Source of the DNA: Roseospira goensis
GTDB taxonomy: Bacteria; Pseudomonadota; Alphaproteobacteria; Rhodospirillales; Rhodospirillaceae
NCBI RefSeq assembly: GCF_014197795.1
Contig: NZ_JACIGI010000005.1
Location: forward strand, 147,419-211,418
Length of the DNA: 64,000 nt
Direction of reading: 5' to 3'
Of this stretch, positions 1 to 10,243 are shown piece after piece (position 1 is the first letter of the stretch; every line of letters begins with the position of its first letter). A program made the position numbers and the translations under genes. Below the pieces are notes generated by a model. That model ran no database searches. It was not told where the DNA came from and was given only the letters and a program-made list of their open reading frames with translations.

Positions 1-734
1 GCACCATCACGCCGCGCGGATGCGGGCCGCCCGCCGCGAACCCGATGGAGATGCCGGCGACGCGCGGGGCGCCGCCCTCTTCGGCGCCGACCAGGATCGG
101 GCCGCCCGACGAGCCCTTGGGGCCGTCGCAGTCGTGGCGCCACAGTGCGTCGGTGCGCAGTCCCAGCATGAAGCAGGCGTCGTCGATGGCCAGCAGGTGC
201 GGCCGGTCCTGGCTGTAGCCGGCCAGCAGCACGCGGGCGTGCACGGCGATCGGTGTCGGGTCCGCCGGTGGCGCCGTGAGCGGAAGGGGGCGGATGTCCA
301 GCGCCTCGGTCAGCCGCAGCAGCGCGAAGTCGCCGCGCGGACCGTCCGCGACCGGGCGGTGGATGGCGGCGATGCGGCCGTGGGCGTCGTAGTCGCCGAA
401 CCGGTAGGCGGCGACGAAGTGCAGGCTCTCCGGCGGAAGCTGGCCGACGCGTCCGCTCTCCAGGCAGTGCCCGGCGGTCAGCACCAGATCGGGCGCGATG
501 AGCGTGCCGGTGCAGAAGCCGCCGGTGTTGCGGTTGACCCGGCCGATGGCGCGCCACGGCCAGGGATAATCCGCGCCGGCCTGGGGGCCGCCGGCGATGA
601 CCGGGCGGCGGTCGTCCGGTCCCTGGATGCCGGGCAGCTCGGCGGCCCGCGCCGGGGCGGCCCCGCTCCAGACCCAGGCCCAGACCCAGACCGTGAGTGC
701 CGCCAGCAGCGCGGCGACCGCCCGGGCCCAAGCC

Positions 735-754
<20 letters not shown>
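1..754 (-). CDS. Secreted trypsin-like serine protease (S1 family), C-terminus cut by window edge
   Basis: The minus strand reads open from an ATG at 754 to the window edge with no stop, so the C-terminus is missing. The N-terminus is basic, followed by a hydrophobic Ala/Leu/Val/Trp stretch and an Ala-rich cleavage region, which fits a Sec signal peptide. The mature part holds the chymotrypsin-fold triad: His in LTAGHC, Asp in DFALL and Ser in GSSGGP. It is therefore probably an active periplasmic or secreted endopeptidase; the substrate cannot be told. The start overlaps the last 20 bases of the upstream cysQ gene on the same strand and has a GCGGAG ribosome site, so the two are probably co-transcribed. 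Family assignment is firm; role is unknown. Confidence 0.85.
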
Positions 755-1546
<792 letters not shown>

Positions 1547-1550
<4 letters not shown>

Positions 1551-3904
1551 GCCGCGGCCTCCCCGCGTGCGGTGCGGATCGCCTGCCACACCCGCAGCGG
1601 CGTGGCCGGCATGTCCAGGTGGTCGATGCCCAGCGGCGCCAGCGCGTCCACCACCGCGTTGATGACCGCCGGGGTGGCGCCGATGGTGCCGGCCTCGCCC
1701 GCCCCCTTCACGCCCAGCGGGTTGGTGCGGCAGGGGGTGTCCTCGACCGCCTCGAAGGCGATGTCCGGGATGTCGCGGGCGCGCGGCAGTTGATAGTCCT
1801 GCAGGGTGCCGGTGACGAGCTGACCGCTGTCGGGGTCGTAGACCACCTGCTCCGTCAGCGCCTGGGCGATGCCCTGCACGGCGCCGCCGATGATCTGGCC
1901 TTCCAGCAGGAGCGGGTTCAGCACCACGCCCACGTCGTCGACGATGCAGTAGCGGTCCACCCGCACCGTGCCGGTGTCCGGGTCGATCTCCACTTCGCAG
2001 ACGTGGCAGCCGTTGGGATAGGTGGCCTCCGGTGGCGCCCAGGCGTGGCGAGCGCGCAGGCCCGGCCGGTCCATGGCGGCGGGCAGGCTGGCCGGATCGT
2101 GCGCGGCCCGCGCCACCTCGTCCCAGTGCAGCACCCGGTTGGTGCCAGGGCGGCGGAACAGGCCGGTGTCGGGGTCGTGCTCGATGGACTCGGGATCGTC
2201 GGCCTCCAGCACATGGGCGGCCACGGCCTTGGCGAGCGCGATCAGGTCGTCGCTGGCGGCGGCCAGCGAGGCCCCGCCCACGGGCAGCGAGCGCGAGCCG
2301 CCGGTGCCCTTGCCGGTGGGGATCACATCGGTGTCGCCCTGGCGCACCCGGATGGTCTCCAGCGGCACGCCGAGGGCGTCGGCGACCATCTGGCCGTAGG
2401 CGGTCTCGTGGCCCTGGCCGGTGGACTGGGTGCCGATCAGCACGGTCACGGTGCCGTCGTCGGCGACCTCCAGGGCGGCGGTCTCGTCGCCCCCGCCGCC
2501 GCAGGCCTCGACGTAGTAGCTCAGCCCGATGCCGCGCAGCAGTCCGCGCGCGGCGGCAGCGGCGCGGCGGTCCTCGAACCCGGCCCAGTCGGCGCGCTTC
2601 AGGGCACGGTCGAGGATGGCGCTGAAATGGCCCGAGTCGTAGGTGCGCCCCAGCGCCGTCTTGTAGGGCAGGGTGTCGGGCGGGATCATGTTGCGCCGCC
2701 GGATGTCGTCGCGCGCCAGGCCGGTTTCGCGCGCCGCCACGTCGATCAGGCGGTCGAGCATGTAGGCCGCCTCCGGCCGGCCGGCGCCGCGGTAGGCGTC
2801 GACGGGGGTGCTGGTGGTCATCACGCCGCGCGTGCGCATGGTGGCGGCGCCGATCGTATAGACACCCACGATCATGGCGGCGCCGGCCTGGGTGGGGATG
2901 AAGGCCCCCATCTGGGAGCAGTAGGCGCCCAGGTTGGCGCGCACGTCGACCCGGAGGGCGAGGAAGCGGCCCTCGGCGTCCAGCGCCAGCGCGGCGTGGG
3001 TAAGGTGGTCGCGGCCGTGCAGGTCACTGGCGAAGCCCTCGGTGCGGTCGGCGATCCACTTCACCGGGCGGCCGAGCGCGTGGGCGGCGAACAACACCAG
3101 GGCATGTTCGTTCATCAGGAACAGGCGCATGCCGAAGCCGCCGCCCACGTCCGGGCTGACGACGTGGAACCGCTCCTCGGGCAGCTTGAAGACGTGCTTC
3201 GCCAGCCAGCCGCGCAGGGTGTGCGAGCCCTGGCTGCCGGTGACCAGCTCATAGCGCTCGGTGGCGGTGTCGTAGTGACCGAGGGCGCCGCGCGGCTCCA
3301 TCGGGGTGGGGGCGACACGGCTGTTGACCAGATCCAGGCGCACCACGCGGGCGGCGCGGGCGAAGGCCGCGGCCGTCGCCTCGGCATCGCCGGTCTCCCA
3401 GTCGAACAGGACGTTGCCGGGGGCCTCGTCGGGGTGCAGCGCGGGGGCGCCTTCGGCCAGGGCGGTGGCGATGTCGGGGGCGGCGGGCAACGGGTCGATG
3501 TCGACCATCACCGCCTCGGCGGCGTCGCGGGCCTGGTCCAGGGTCTCGGCGACGACGAAGGCCACCGGCTCGCCGACGAAGCGGACCCGGTCGCGCGCCA
3601 GGATGGGGCGGTCGGGTGCCGTCATGCGGGTGCCGTCGCGGCTCTTGACCGCCATGGCGACGGGCAGGCCGCCCAGGCCGGCGGCGTCCAGGTCGGCGGC
3701 GGTGAAGACCCCCAGCACGCCCGGCATCTCCCGGGCGGCGTCGGTGTCCAGCGCGGCGATCGTGCCGTGGGCATGCGGCGAGCGCACGACCGCGCCCCAG
3801 GCCATGCCGGGCAGGGCGATGTCGTCGGTATAGCGGCCGGTGCCGGTGAGGAAGCGCCGGTCCTCGACGCGCCGGATGCCCTGTCCCTTGCCGAAGCGTC
3901 CCAT
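1547..3904 (-). CDS. Molybdopterin-dependent hydroxylase large subunit (CoxL / xanthine dehydrogenase family)
   Basis: This 785-residue protein is the molybdenum-cofactor catalytic subunit of an aerobic CO-dehydrogenase/xanthine-oxidase-family hydroxylase. The N-terminal ald-Xan-dh a/b-hammerhead segment starts at about residue 15 (DRRFLTGTGRYTDD). The cofactor-binding half contains GQGHET, a glycine-rich KGTGGSRS loop and the catalytic-glutamate motif KGAGEAGTIG. The active-site loop reads AYRGAGRPEA, not the AYRCSFR of true CO dehydrogenase, so it is a 'form II' or other aldehyde/purine-type hydroxylase of unknown substrate. No FAD (CoxM) or 2Fe-2S (CoxS) subunit gene lies beside it; its upstream neighbour is the terminator of petABC. 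They may be encoded elsewhere. Confidence 0.88.
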
Positions 3905-4033
3905 GGGGGTCTCCCGATCGGTGTGCGCGTCTGGTCCGCGCGACCGGGGTCAGCGAAGCGCGGCGCGGTCGTCGGGTCAAGGGGGCAGTGCGCCGGTGTC
4001 CGGGCTGGTGCGGCCCGGGGGAGAGCCGCACCA

Positions 4034-4071
4034 AGAAAAAGGGGGCCGTCCGCGCGATGCGAACGGCCCCC
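4034..4071 (-). terminator. Rho-independent terminator of the petABC operon
   Basis: A 9-bp stem (GGGGGCCGT pairing with ACGGCCCCC) with a 13-base loop is followed on the minus strand by TTTTTCTT. It lies 47 bases past the cytochrome c1 stop codon, in the right direction to end petABC. The rest of 3905-4118 contains no gene. Confidence 0.88.
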
Positions 4072-4118
4072 ATCGACCAGCGTCGGTCGATCAGGCGATC
4101 AAGAGGTTGCCGGAGGGA

Positions 4119-4919
4119 TCAGTGCGCGTCCTTCCAGATCTCCCGCTTGTAGGCGTACAGCAGGGCCGTGAAGACGACCAGGAACACCAGGACATACCGG
4201 CCCAGGGTCTTGCGGTCTTCCAGCTCCGGCTCGGCGGCCCACTGGAGGAACGCCGAGACGTCCTTGGCCATCTGCTGCGGCGTCGCCGGTGTGCCGTCGG
4301 AGTACTCCAGGATGCCCTCGAAGAGCTGCTGCGGCATCGAGATGGCATAGCCCGGGAAGTAGCTGTTGAACGACTTGCCCGGCGCCAGTTCGAAGTTGGG
4401 ATCCGCCTCCAGGACCCACTCCGGCACCGAGTCCTCGTAGCCCAGCAGCAGGCTGTAGACGTAGTCGGCGCCGCCGTCGCGGGCCCGCGTCATGACCGAC
4501 AGGTTCGGCGGCACCACACCACCGTTGGCCAGCATGGCGATGGCGTCGTTCTCGTAGGGCTCAATGATCGGGTCGAGCGGCTCGGCGGGACGCATGAACA
4601 TCTCGCCCCACTCGTCCGGGCCGTCCTCGGTCTCGAAGCTGGCCGCGATCTCCTTGACCTCGTCCTCGGAGTACCCGATCTGCTCGAGGTTCCGGTAGTA
4701 CATGTAGTCAAGCGCGTGGCAGGACTTGCAGACGTTGGTGTAGACCTCCCAGCCGCGCTGGAGCTGGGCTTCGTCGTAGGTCCCGAACACGCCCTCGAAG
4801 GTCCAGTTCTGCGTCTTCAGCGGCGGATGCTCACCGCCAGCGGCCTGGGCGGTCGGCGCCGCCAGCGCCAGGCCGGCGGCAAAGGCGGCCGCGGTCGCGA
4901 CTCCGGTCAGGGTCTTCAT
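4119..4919 (-). CDS. petC: Cytochrome c1 of the cytochrome bc1 complex
   Basis: This is the heme-c subunit of ubiquinol:cytochrome c oxidoreductase, passing electrons from the Rieske protein to a soluble or membrane cytochrome c. It starts with a Sec signal peptide ([20 protein letters not shown], cut after Ala-rich AQA). The single covalent heme motif is CKSCH at about residue 49, followed by the family's [11 protein letters not shown]-terminal membrane anchor ([20 protein letters not shown]) precedes a basic tail. At 266 residues the length is typical. The ATG at 4919 overlaps the petB stop as ATGA, giving translational coupling. Reading further upstream gives only sequence antisense to nothing recognisable, so this start is secure. 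Confidence 0.96.
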   Translation of the reverse strand: MKTLTGVATAAAFAAGLALAAPTAQAAGGEHPPLKTQNWTFEGVFGTYDEAQLQRGWEVYTNVCKSCHALDYMYYRNLEQIGYSEDEVKEIAASFETEDGPDEWGEMFMRPAEPLDPIIEPYENDAIAMLANGGVVPPNLSVMTRARDGGADYVYSLLLGYEDSVPEWVLEADPNFELAPGKSFNSYFPGYAISMPQQLFEGILEYSDGTPATPQQMAKDVSAFLQWAAEPELEDRKTLGRYVLVFLVVFTALLYAYKREIWKDAH

Positions 4920-6157
4920 GCTGCGGCCTCCTTCTCGTGACCGGCGGTGACGGCGGCGCTGATGCTCTCGGGGACCGGCAGCGGTTTCTCGAACCAGCCC
5001 AGCAGAGGCAGGATCACCAGGAAGTGGACGAAATAGTATCCGGTGGCCCACTGACCCATGGTGACGTAGATGCCCTCCGCCGGCATGGCGCCGAGGTAGG
5101 TCAGGAAGATGAAGTCAGCCACGAGGATCCAGAAGAACCACTTGAAGACCGGACGGAAGCGCCCACTTCGCACCTTGGAGGTATCCAGCAGCGGCAGGAT
5201 GAACCAGATCGCGATCGAGGCGAACATCAGCACCACGCCGCCGAGCTTGTCGGGGATGGCGCGCAGGATGGCGTAGAACGGCAGGAAGTACCACTCGGGC
5301 ACGATGTGCGCGGGCGTAACCATCGGGTCGGCCTGCACGTAGTTGATCGCATGGTTGAAGTAGTTCGGGTAGAAGAACACGAAGAAGGCCAGGACGAGCA
5401 GGGCGACGCCCAGACCGAAGGCATCCTTCATCGTGTAGTACGGATGGAACGGCAGCGTGTCGGCCGGCTTCTTCACTTCCACGCCCAGCGGGTTGTTCGA
5501 CTTGGTCGTGTGCAGTGCCCACAGGTGCAGGAACACCAGCGCGAAGATGACGAACGGCAGCAGGTAGTGCAGCGAGAAGAAGCGCTTCAGCGTCGCGTTG
5601 TCGACCGAGAAGCCACCCCACAGCCAGATCGCCAGGTCCTCGCCGACCCACGGCACCGCCGTCACCAGGCTGGTGATCACCGTCGCGGCCCAGAACGACA
5701 TCTGGCCCCACGGCAGCACGTAGCCGAGGAACGCGGTGGCCACCATGACCAGATAGATCAGGACGCCGATGCCCCAGAGCAACTCGCGTGGTGCCTTGTA
5801 CGAGCCGTAGTACATGCCACGAAAGATGTGGATGTAGACGACCAGGAAGAACAGGGAGACCGTGTTCATGTGAATGAACCGGACCAGCCAACCGTAGTTG
5901 ACCTCGCGCATGATGCGTTCGATGGACGCGAACGCCATGTCCTCATGCGGCGTGTAGTACATGGCCAAAAAAATGCCGCTGAGAATCAGGATCACCAGCG
6001 TGATGCCCGCGAGCGAGCCGAAGTTCCACCAGTAATTCAGATTGCGCGGCGTGGGGTAGACGATCAATTCCCTGTGCATCATGGAGAAGATCGGCAGCCG
6101 GCGATCCACCCACTTGATGGTCCGATTGCTCCAGACAGGGTTCGGTGTGCTGCTCAT
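4916..6157 (-). CDS. petB: Cytochrome b of the cytochrome bc1 complex
   Basis: This is the membrane subunit carrying hemes bL and bH and both quinone sites. About eight hydrophobic helices are visible in 413 residues, the normal bacterial length. The Qo-site PEWY motif is present ([15 protein letters not shown]), as are paired heme-ligand histidines in helices B and D (for example [11 protein letters not shown] and FLHLWALH). The start at 6157 follows GAGGAG, which overlaps the end of petA, with a 7-base gap between the two genes. Codon use and hydrophobicity are as expected. Nothing is missing. Confidence 0.96.
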   Translation of the reverse strand: MSSTPNPVWSNRTIKWVDRRLPIFSMMHRELIVYPTPRNLNYWWNFGSLAGITLVILILSGIFLAMYYTPHEDMAFASIERIMREVNYGWLVRFIHMNTVSLFFLVVYIHIFRGMYYGSYKAPRELLWGIGVLIYLVMVATAFLGYVLPWGQMSFWAATVITSLVTAVPWVGEDLAIWLWGGFSVDNATLKRFFSLHYLLPFVIFALVFLHLWALHTTKSNNPLGVEVKKPADTLPFHPYYTMKDAFGLGVALLVLAFFVFFYPNYFNHAINYVQADPMVTPAHIVPEWYFLPFYAILRAIPDKLGGVVLMFASIAIWFILPLLDTSKVRSGRFRPVFKWFFWILVADFIFLTYLGAMPAEGIYVTMGQWATGYYFVHFLVILPLLGWFEKPLPVPESISAAVTAGHEKEAAA

Positions 6158-6164
6158 GAACCAA

Positions 6165-6719
6165 TCACTCCTCACCGATCCGGATGGTGGTGTCATCCAG
6201 GAAGGCGTACTGCGGGACGGGCAGGTTCAGCGGCGCCGGACCCTTGCGGATGCGGCCCGCGGTGTCGTAGTGCGAGCCGTGGCAGACGCAGAACCAACCG
6301 TCGTAGTCCCCCTTCGGGTCGCTGGGCTTCTGGCCCTTGGGCACGCAGCCCAGGTGCGTACAGATGCCGATCTGCACCAGCCATTCCGGCTTGATGACGC
6401 GCTCGTCATCGGTCTGGGGGTCCCGCAGGGTGGCGACGTCCACGGCGCGGGCCTTCTCGATGTCCTGTTCGGTCCGGTGCCGGACGAACACCGGTTTGCC
6501 GCGCCAGACGACGGTGATGGACTGGCCGACGTCCACGGGAGACAGGTCAACCTCCACGGTGGCCAGGGCCATCACGTCCTTGGCCGGGTTCATGCTGTCG
6601 ATGAAAGGCCACAGAGCCAGCGCGGTGCCGACCGCGCCCATCGCACCTGTGGCATACAGCAGGAAGTCGCGACGGCTGGAGCCCTCGCCGTTACCAGCCG
6701 GATGAGCCGCTTGAGACAT
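6165..6719 (-). CDS. petA: Ubiquinol-cytochrome c reductase iron-sulfur (Rieske) subunit
   Basis: This is the 2Fe-2S subunit that takes electrons from ubiquinol at the Qo site. It has a Tat-type start ([16 protein letters not shown]) followed by a membrane anchor, a flexible hinge and the cluster fold. Cluster box I is CTHLGC at about residue 131. Box II reads CVCHGSHYD; the usual form is CPCHGS, so a Pro is replaced by Val between the two Cys ligand/disulfide positions (codons TGC GTC TGC). All four Cys and both His are kept, so the cluster should still form. The protein is 184 residues long. It is the first gene of petABC, preceded by AGAGG. Confidence 0.95.
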   Translation of the reverse strand: MSQAAHPAGNGEGSSRRDFLLYATGAMGAVGTALALWPFIDSMNPAKDVMALATVEVDLSPVDVGQSITVVWRGKPVFVRHRTEQDIEKARAVDVATLRDPQTDDERVIKPEWLVQIGICTHLGCVPKGQKPSDPKGDYDGWFCVCHGSHYDTAGRIRKGPAPLNLPVPQYAFLDDTTIRIGEE

Positions 6720-6959
6720 GATGAAGCAACCTCTTCATTGCGTTTGCGGAGCGCAAAAAAAGACGACTCACGCTCCCTCCCCCTCGGATCGGCGTGCGTC
6801 GGGGAAAACTCAGTCGTGACAACCCGTCCGAGCCGGCACCACGCAAAGGGTGAGCCGACAGCAACAAACCCAGGACGGATTGGGTCCACCGTTCTTGCCC
6901 CACGAATGACCCGGCGAACGGGGGCACACGCGGCCCATGGGCAGCGGCGGTTCCCGGGG

Positions 6960-6988
6960 TGTATAATCGAAATCCATAGCCATGAAAA
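6960..6988. promoter_or_regulatory. Possible divergent promoters between petA and trmL
   Basis: In the 325-base gap 6720-7044 the plus strand has a perfect -10 hexamer TATAAT at 6962-6967, 78 bases before trmL, with no good -35. On the minus strand TTTTCA (6988-6983) and TATACA (6965-6960) sit 17 bases apart and could drive petABC with a leader of about 240 bases. Both are matches by eye only. The rest of the gap shows no gene. Confidence 0.35.
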
Positions 6989-7044
6989 GGATAAAAAATA
7001 CCGGCCCTTACCCATAACCCTTTCGCCGTCCAGGCTTTTTCGCG

Positions 7045-7518
7045 ATGCGCGTCGCCCTGTACCAGCCCGACATGCCCCAGAATGCGGCCGCCGTCATGCG
7101 CCTCGCGGCCTGTCTCGGGGTGCCGCTGGACATCATCGAGCCCTGCGGATTCTTGTGGGACGACAAGCGTTTGCGCAGGGTGGGACTGGACTATTGGGGC
7201 GCTGCAACCATTCGTCGTCATTCTGCGTGGGATGCCTTCCGCGCCGCCCCCGGCGTGGCCGGGGCGCGGGTCGTGCTGCTGACCACCCAGGGCGCGGTGT
7301 CGCACCTGGCCTTTGCGTTTCGGGCCGATGACGTGGTGATGCTGGGGCGCGAGAGCGCGGGCGTGCCGGAAACCGTGCACGCCGCCGTCGACGCCCGGTT
7401 GACGATCCCCATGGCGCCCGGGGCGCGCTCGCTCAACGTGGCGGCGGCGGCCGCGGTGGTGCTGGGCGAGGCGCTGCGGCAGACCGATGGCTTCCCGGCG
7501 CCCCCGGCCGACGGCTAA
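7045..7518 (+). CDS. trmL: tRNA (cytidine(34)-2'-O)-methyltransferase TrmL
   Basis: This SPOUT-fold enzyme would methylate the 2'-OH of the wobble base in tRNA-Leu (CAA and cmnm5UAA anticodons). The SAM-binding knot motifs are visible: MLGRESAGVP in the middle and IPMAPGARSLNVAAAAAVVL near the end, matching the family's RSLNLS-type motif. At 157 residues the length is exactly typical. The ATG at 7045 begins MRVALYQPDMPQN, the conserved family N-terminus. It is a single gene, divergent from petABC and overlapping the convergent SGNH hydrolase by a few bases at the stop codons. Confidence 0.93.
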   Translation: MRVALYQPDMPQNAAAVMRLAACLGVPLDIIEPCGFLWDDKRLRRVGLDYWGAATIRRHSAWDAFRAAPGVAGARVVLLTTQGAVSHLAFAFRADDVVMLGRESAGVPETVHAAVDARLTIPMAPGARSLNVAAAAAVVLGEALRQTDGFPAPPADG

Positions 7519-8237
7519 ACCAGCCGGCCCGCCTCCACGCGCAGCGGGCGAAAGCCGGCGGCGACGGTCCGGATGGGCGGCGCCGCGGTGGCCGAGCGGC
7601 CCCACCAGGCGCTCCAGGCCTCCCAGCCCAGCACCGCCTGGGTCACCATGTCGTGCAGCTCGGGCGCCGGCCGGCCGGCTTGCCACCGCGCCATCGCCCG
7701 GCGCCAGTGCGGGCTGGCGCGCAACAGGCCGTGCAGGTCCAGGAACGGCACCCCGAGGCGCCGCGCGATGCCGCGATAGGCGCCGGCCAGGGCCTCGCTG
7801 CGCTCCGCCGGATACACCAGACCGTCGGGCCGACCGATGATGCGCGGCAGGCAGGCGAGGGGCGGCGGCCCGATCCACAGGGTGGGCGCCCACGCGGTGG
7901 CGGCGGCGATGATCTGCTCCGCCTGATCCAGCGCGTCGGGCAGGGCGACGCGGATGCCGTCGCCGCCGAAGTCGGCCATGTCGTCGAGGCCGAACGCGAA
8001 CACCAGCCCGGCCCGCGCGCGGTGCGCGGCCAGCGCGGACGCGAGCCGGCCGACCGCCTCGTGCTGCCAGCGCCGCCCGATGGCCCGGGTCGTATCCTTG
8101 GCGATGCCCAGATTGAACCCTTCGGCGGGGTGCCCGCGCCGGGTCTCGGCCGCGATCACGCGGGCCGGCCAGGCGTCCTCGGCCGGCATGTCCCAGCCCC
8201 GCACCATGCTGTCGCCCACGAAGCAGACCGTGCGCAT
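7515..8237 (-). CDS. SGNH/GDSL-type hydrolase
   Basis: This 240-residue protein has the GDSL esterase block I (CFVGDSMVRGW) with the nucleophilic Ser right at the N-terminus. A Gly-containing block II lies near FNLGIAKDTT, and a region near GLDDM stands where block III (GxND) is expected. A His-containing segment (PELHDMVTQA) is near the C-terminus. There is no signal peptide, so it is likely a cytoplasmic esterase, lipase or acyl-thioesterase of unknown substrate. The start at 8237 was preferred over an ATG six codons upstream because GGAGGGTGGGA precedes it and the GDS motif then falls at the usual distance from the N-terminus. Confidence 0.78.
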   Translation of the reverse strand: MRTVCFVGDSMVRGWDMPAEDAWPARVIAAETRRGHPAEGFNLGIAKDTTRAIGRRWQHEAVGRLASALAAHRARAGLVFAFGLDDMADFGGDGIRVALPDALDQAEQIIAAATAWAPTLWIGPPPLACLPRIIGRPDGLVYPAERSEALAGAYRGIARRLGVPFLDLHGLLRASPHWRRAMARWQAGRPAPELHDMVTQAVLGWEAWSAWWGRSATAAPPIRTVAAGFRPLRVEAGRLV

Positions 8238-8268
8238 GGCTGTCCCACCCTCCACAACGCGCCGCGCG

Positions 8269-8336
8269 CCCCAAGTCCCTGAGCCCCAAGTCCCTGAGCC
8301 CCGAGTCCCTGAGCCCCAAGTCCCCGAGCCCCGAGC
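8269..8336. repeat. 15-bp tandem repeat, about 4.5 copies
   Basis: The unit is CCCCAAGTCCCTGAG, repeated four and a half times with A/G and T/C substitutions. It lies in the gap between the SGNH hydrolase start and the CCA-adding enzyme stop, about 30 bases upstream of the hydrolase start codon. No gene is supported in 8238-8486. Confidence 0.85.
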
Positions 8337-8486
8337 CGACGCACGCCAAGCCGACCACCCGCCCGCGCGCCTATTGTCCGAGCTTGCGGGTCGGACGACA
8401 AGCGGAAACGGTGGCGCGGGGCCCGCGCCGGCGCCCGGGCGGTGACTCAGGTGGGGCCTCGGTCAGGGCCTGGGTCAGGGCTGCGG

Positions 8487-9812
8487 TTAGGGGCGGCGCC
8501 GGGCGGCGGTCGGCAACTGGTCGAGGCGGGCCAGCAGGGCCGCCTTGTCGGGCCGGAACGCCTCCGCCAGCCACCAGTCCCGCAGCGCCGCCAGGGCGTC
8601 GCCCAGGGCCGGGCCGCGCGGCACGCCGGCGCGGATCAGGTCGTGCCCGGTCAGGGGGAACGGCGGCGGCGCGAAGGCGGCGGCGCCGTCGAGCTGCGCC
8701 AGCCAGCCCTGGGTCCGGCGCGAATCGATGTGGCCGCTGACGGCGCGTTCGGTCGCCCAGGCCACCAGGCAGAGGTCGCGGAACAGGTCCGGTCCCAGCC
8801 GGTCCAGAAGCCGGCGCCGGTCCGGGCCGGACAGGTCGCAGCGGGGGCGGTCGTCCGCGGGGGTGGCGACGATGTCCCCCAGGCGGCGGCCCTCCGCCCG
8901 CGACAGCCGCAGCCGCTCGGCCACCGCCGCCGCGCCGGCGGCGTCGGTGGTCAGCACGGCGGCCAGCCGGCGCAGCGCATCCGGCGCGACCCCGGGGGAG
9001 ACCACGCCGCGCGTCTCCAGGAAGGCCAGCACGCGCAGCACGTCGATGCGGCCGGCCTCCGGCAGCACCCGATCGAGCACGTGGGCGCCGCGCATCAGCA
9101 GCAGCGCGCCGGCCGGATCGGGCGCCCGCAGGGTTTTCAGCAGTTCGGTGCGCACCCGCTCGCCCGAAAGGCCGTCGACGGTGTGGGCCAGGGCCTGGCA
9201 GGCGGCGAAGGCGTCGGCGTCGGGCGCGGTCTGGCCGTAGTGGGCGTGGAACCGGAAGAAGCGCAGGATGCGCAGGGCGTCCTCGCGGATGCGCTCGCTG
9301 GAGCGCCCGACGAAGCGGACGTGGCCCTGGGCCAGGTCGGTGATGCCGTCGAAGTAGTCGTAGACGGCGCCGTCCGGGGTGGCCGACAGGGCGTTGATGG
9401 TGAAGTCGCGCCGGGCCGCGTCGGCCATCCAGTCGTCGGTGAACGCGACCTCGGCGTGGCGGCCGTCGCAGGTCACGTCGCGCCGCAGGGTGGTGACCTC
9501 GAACGGGGTGTGGTCGACCACCGCGAGCACCGTGCCGTGGGCCAGGCCGCGCGCCCAGGGCACCGTCTGGATGCCGGCGCGCTCCAGCAGGGCCAGCACC
9601 GTCTCGGGCCGGTCCGGGGTGCCGATGTCCACGTCCTGCACCGGGCGCCGCAGCAGGCCGTCGCGCACACAGCCGCCGACGAAACGCACCGCCGTGCCGT
9701 CCGCCTGTAACGCCGCCAGCAGGGTGCGCACCGGCGGCGTGTGCAGCCACGGGTCGGGCGAGAGCTGCCCGACCGGCGGCCGCGCCTGAAAGTGGCTCCA
9801 GTCCCGCGCCAT
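8487..9812 (-). CDS. cca: CCA tRNA nucleotidyltransferase (class II poly(A) polymerase family)
   Basis: This 441-residue nucleotidyltransferase would add or repair the 3' CCA of tRNAs. The N-terminal catalytic fold has RFVGGCVRDGLL and the metal-binding DVDIGT. The RRDFTINAL motif and the nucleotide-selecting EDALRILRFFRFHA motif follow. The C-terminal half is less conserved and lacks an obvious HD phosphohydrolase motif. The start at 9812 (MARDWSHFQ) is preferred; longer readings add an Arg-rich stretch that is plainly non-coding. It ends a minus-strand housekeeping cluster of DUF1285, CoA pyrophosphatase, DUF6111 and this gene, an arrangement I recall from other Alphaproteobacteria. Confidence 0.92.
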   Translation of the reverse strand: MARDWSHFQARPPVGQLSPDPWLHTPPVRTLLAALQADGTAVRFVGGCVRDGLLRRPVQDVDIGTPDRPETVLALLERAGIQTVPWARGLAHGTVLAVVDHTPFEVTTLRRDVTCDGRHAEVAFTDDWMADAARRDFTINALSATPDGAVYDYFDGITDLAQGHVRFVGRSSERIREDALRILRFFRFHAHYGQTAPDADAFAACQALAHTVDGLSGERVRTELLKTLRAPDPAGALLLMRGAHVLDRVLPEAGRIDVLRVLAFLETRGVVSPGVAPDALRRLAAVLTTDAAGAAAVAERLRLSRAEGRRLGDIVATPADDRPRCDLSGPDRRRLLDRLGPDLFRDLCLVAWATERAVSGHIDSRRTQGWLAQLDGAAAFAPPPFPLTGHDLIRAGVPRGPALGDALAALRDWWLAEAFRPDKAALLARLDQLPTAARRRP

Positions 9813-9864
9813 GCCATCCCTTCGCCGTCGTGGCCCCGGCCCCCCCGGCCGGGTCACGCGGGCG

Positions 9865-10209
9865 CTACGGCTGCTCGGCCGGCGCCGTCGGGTCACCCGC
9901 GCCGCGCGGCCGCATCTCGCCCGGGATGATCCTACCATCCTCGAAGCGCGGCGGAACGTATTCCATGTCGGGATCGCCCATCGGCTGGAAGAAGTACATC
10001 GCCATGGTGACCGCCACGGCCAGCAGCGCGCCGGTCAGGACCAGGGTCAGCCAGGGCACGTCGTCGCCCAGGCGGCGCACCACCGACACCCCCGCGCCGC
10101 CATCGGCGGGGGCACTGCCGGGCGCCGCCCGCCCGCGCAGGAACAGCCAGGCGATGTAGAGCAGACTGGGGGTCAGCAGCGGCAGGATGACGGTCAGGAA
10201 CACGCGCAT
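9865..10209 (-). CDS. Small membrane protein, DUF6111-like
   Basis: This 114-residue protein has two hydrophobic helices: one at the N-terminus (FLTVILPLLTPSLLYIAWLF) and one near residues 53-70 (LTLVLTGALLAVAVTMAMYF). They are followed by a short polar tail containing YVPPRFEDGRIIPGEM. That tail and the gene's place between CoA pyrophosphatase and the CCA-adding enzyme match what I remember of DUF6111. No function is known. It sits 52 bases before the cca start and 34 bases after the pyrophosphatase stop, consistent with one operon. Confidence 0.7.
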   Translation of the reverse strand: MRVFLTVILPLLTPSLLYIAWLFLRGRAAPGSAPADGGAGVSVVRRLGDDVPWLTLVLTGALLAVAVTMAMYFFQPMGDPDMEYVPPRFEDGRIIPGEMRPRGAGDPTAPAEQP

Positions 10210-10243
10210 CGTGGAATCGCCTCGTCGGGAGTCTGGCCGCGGG

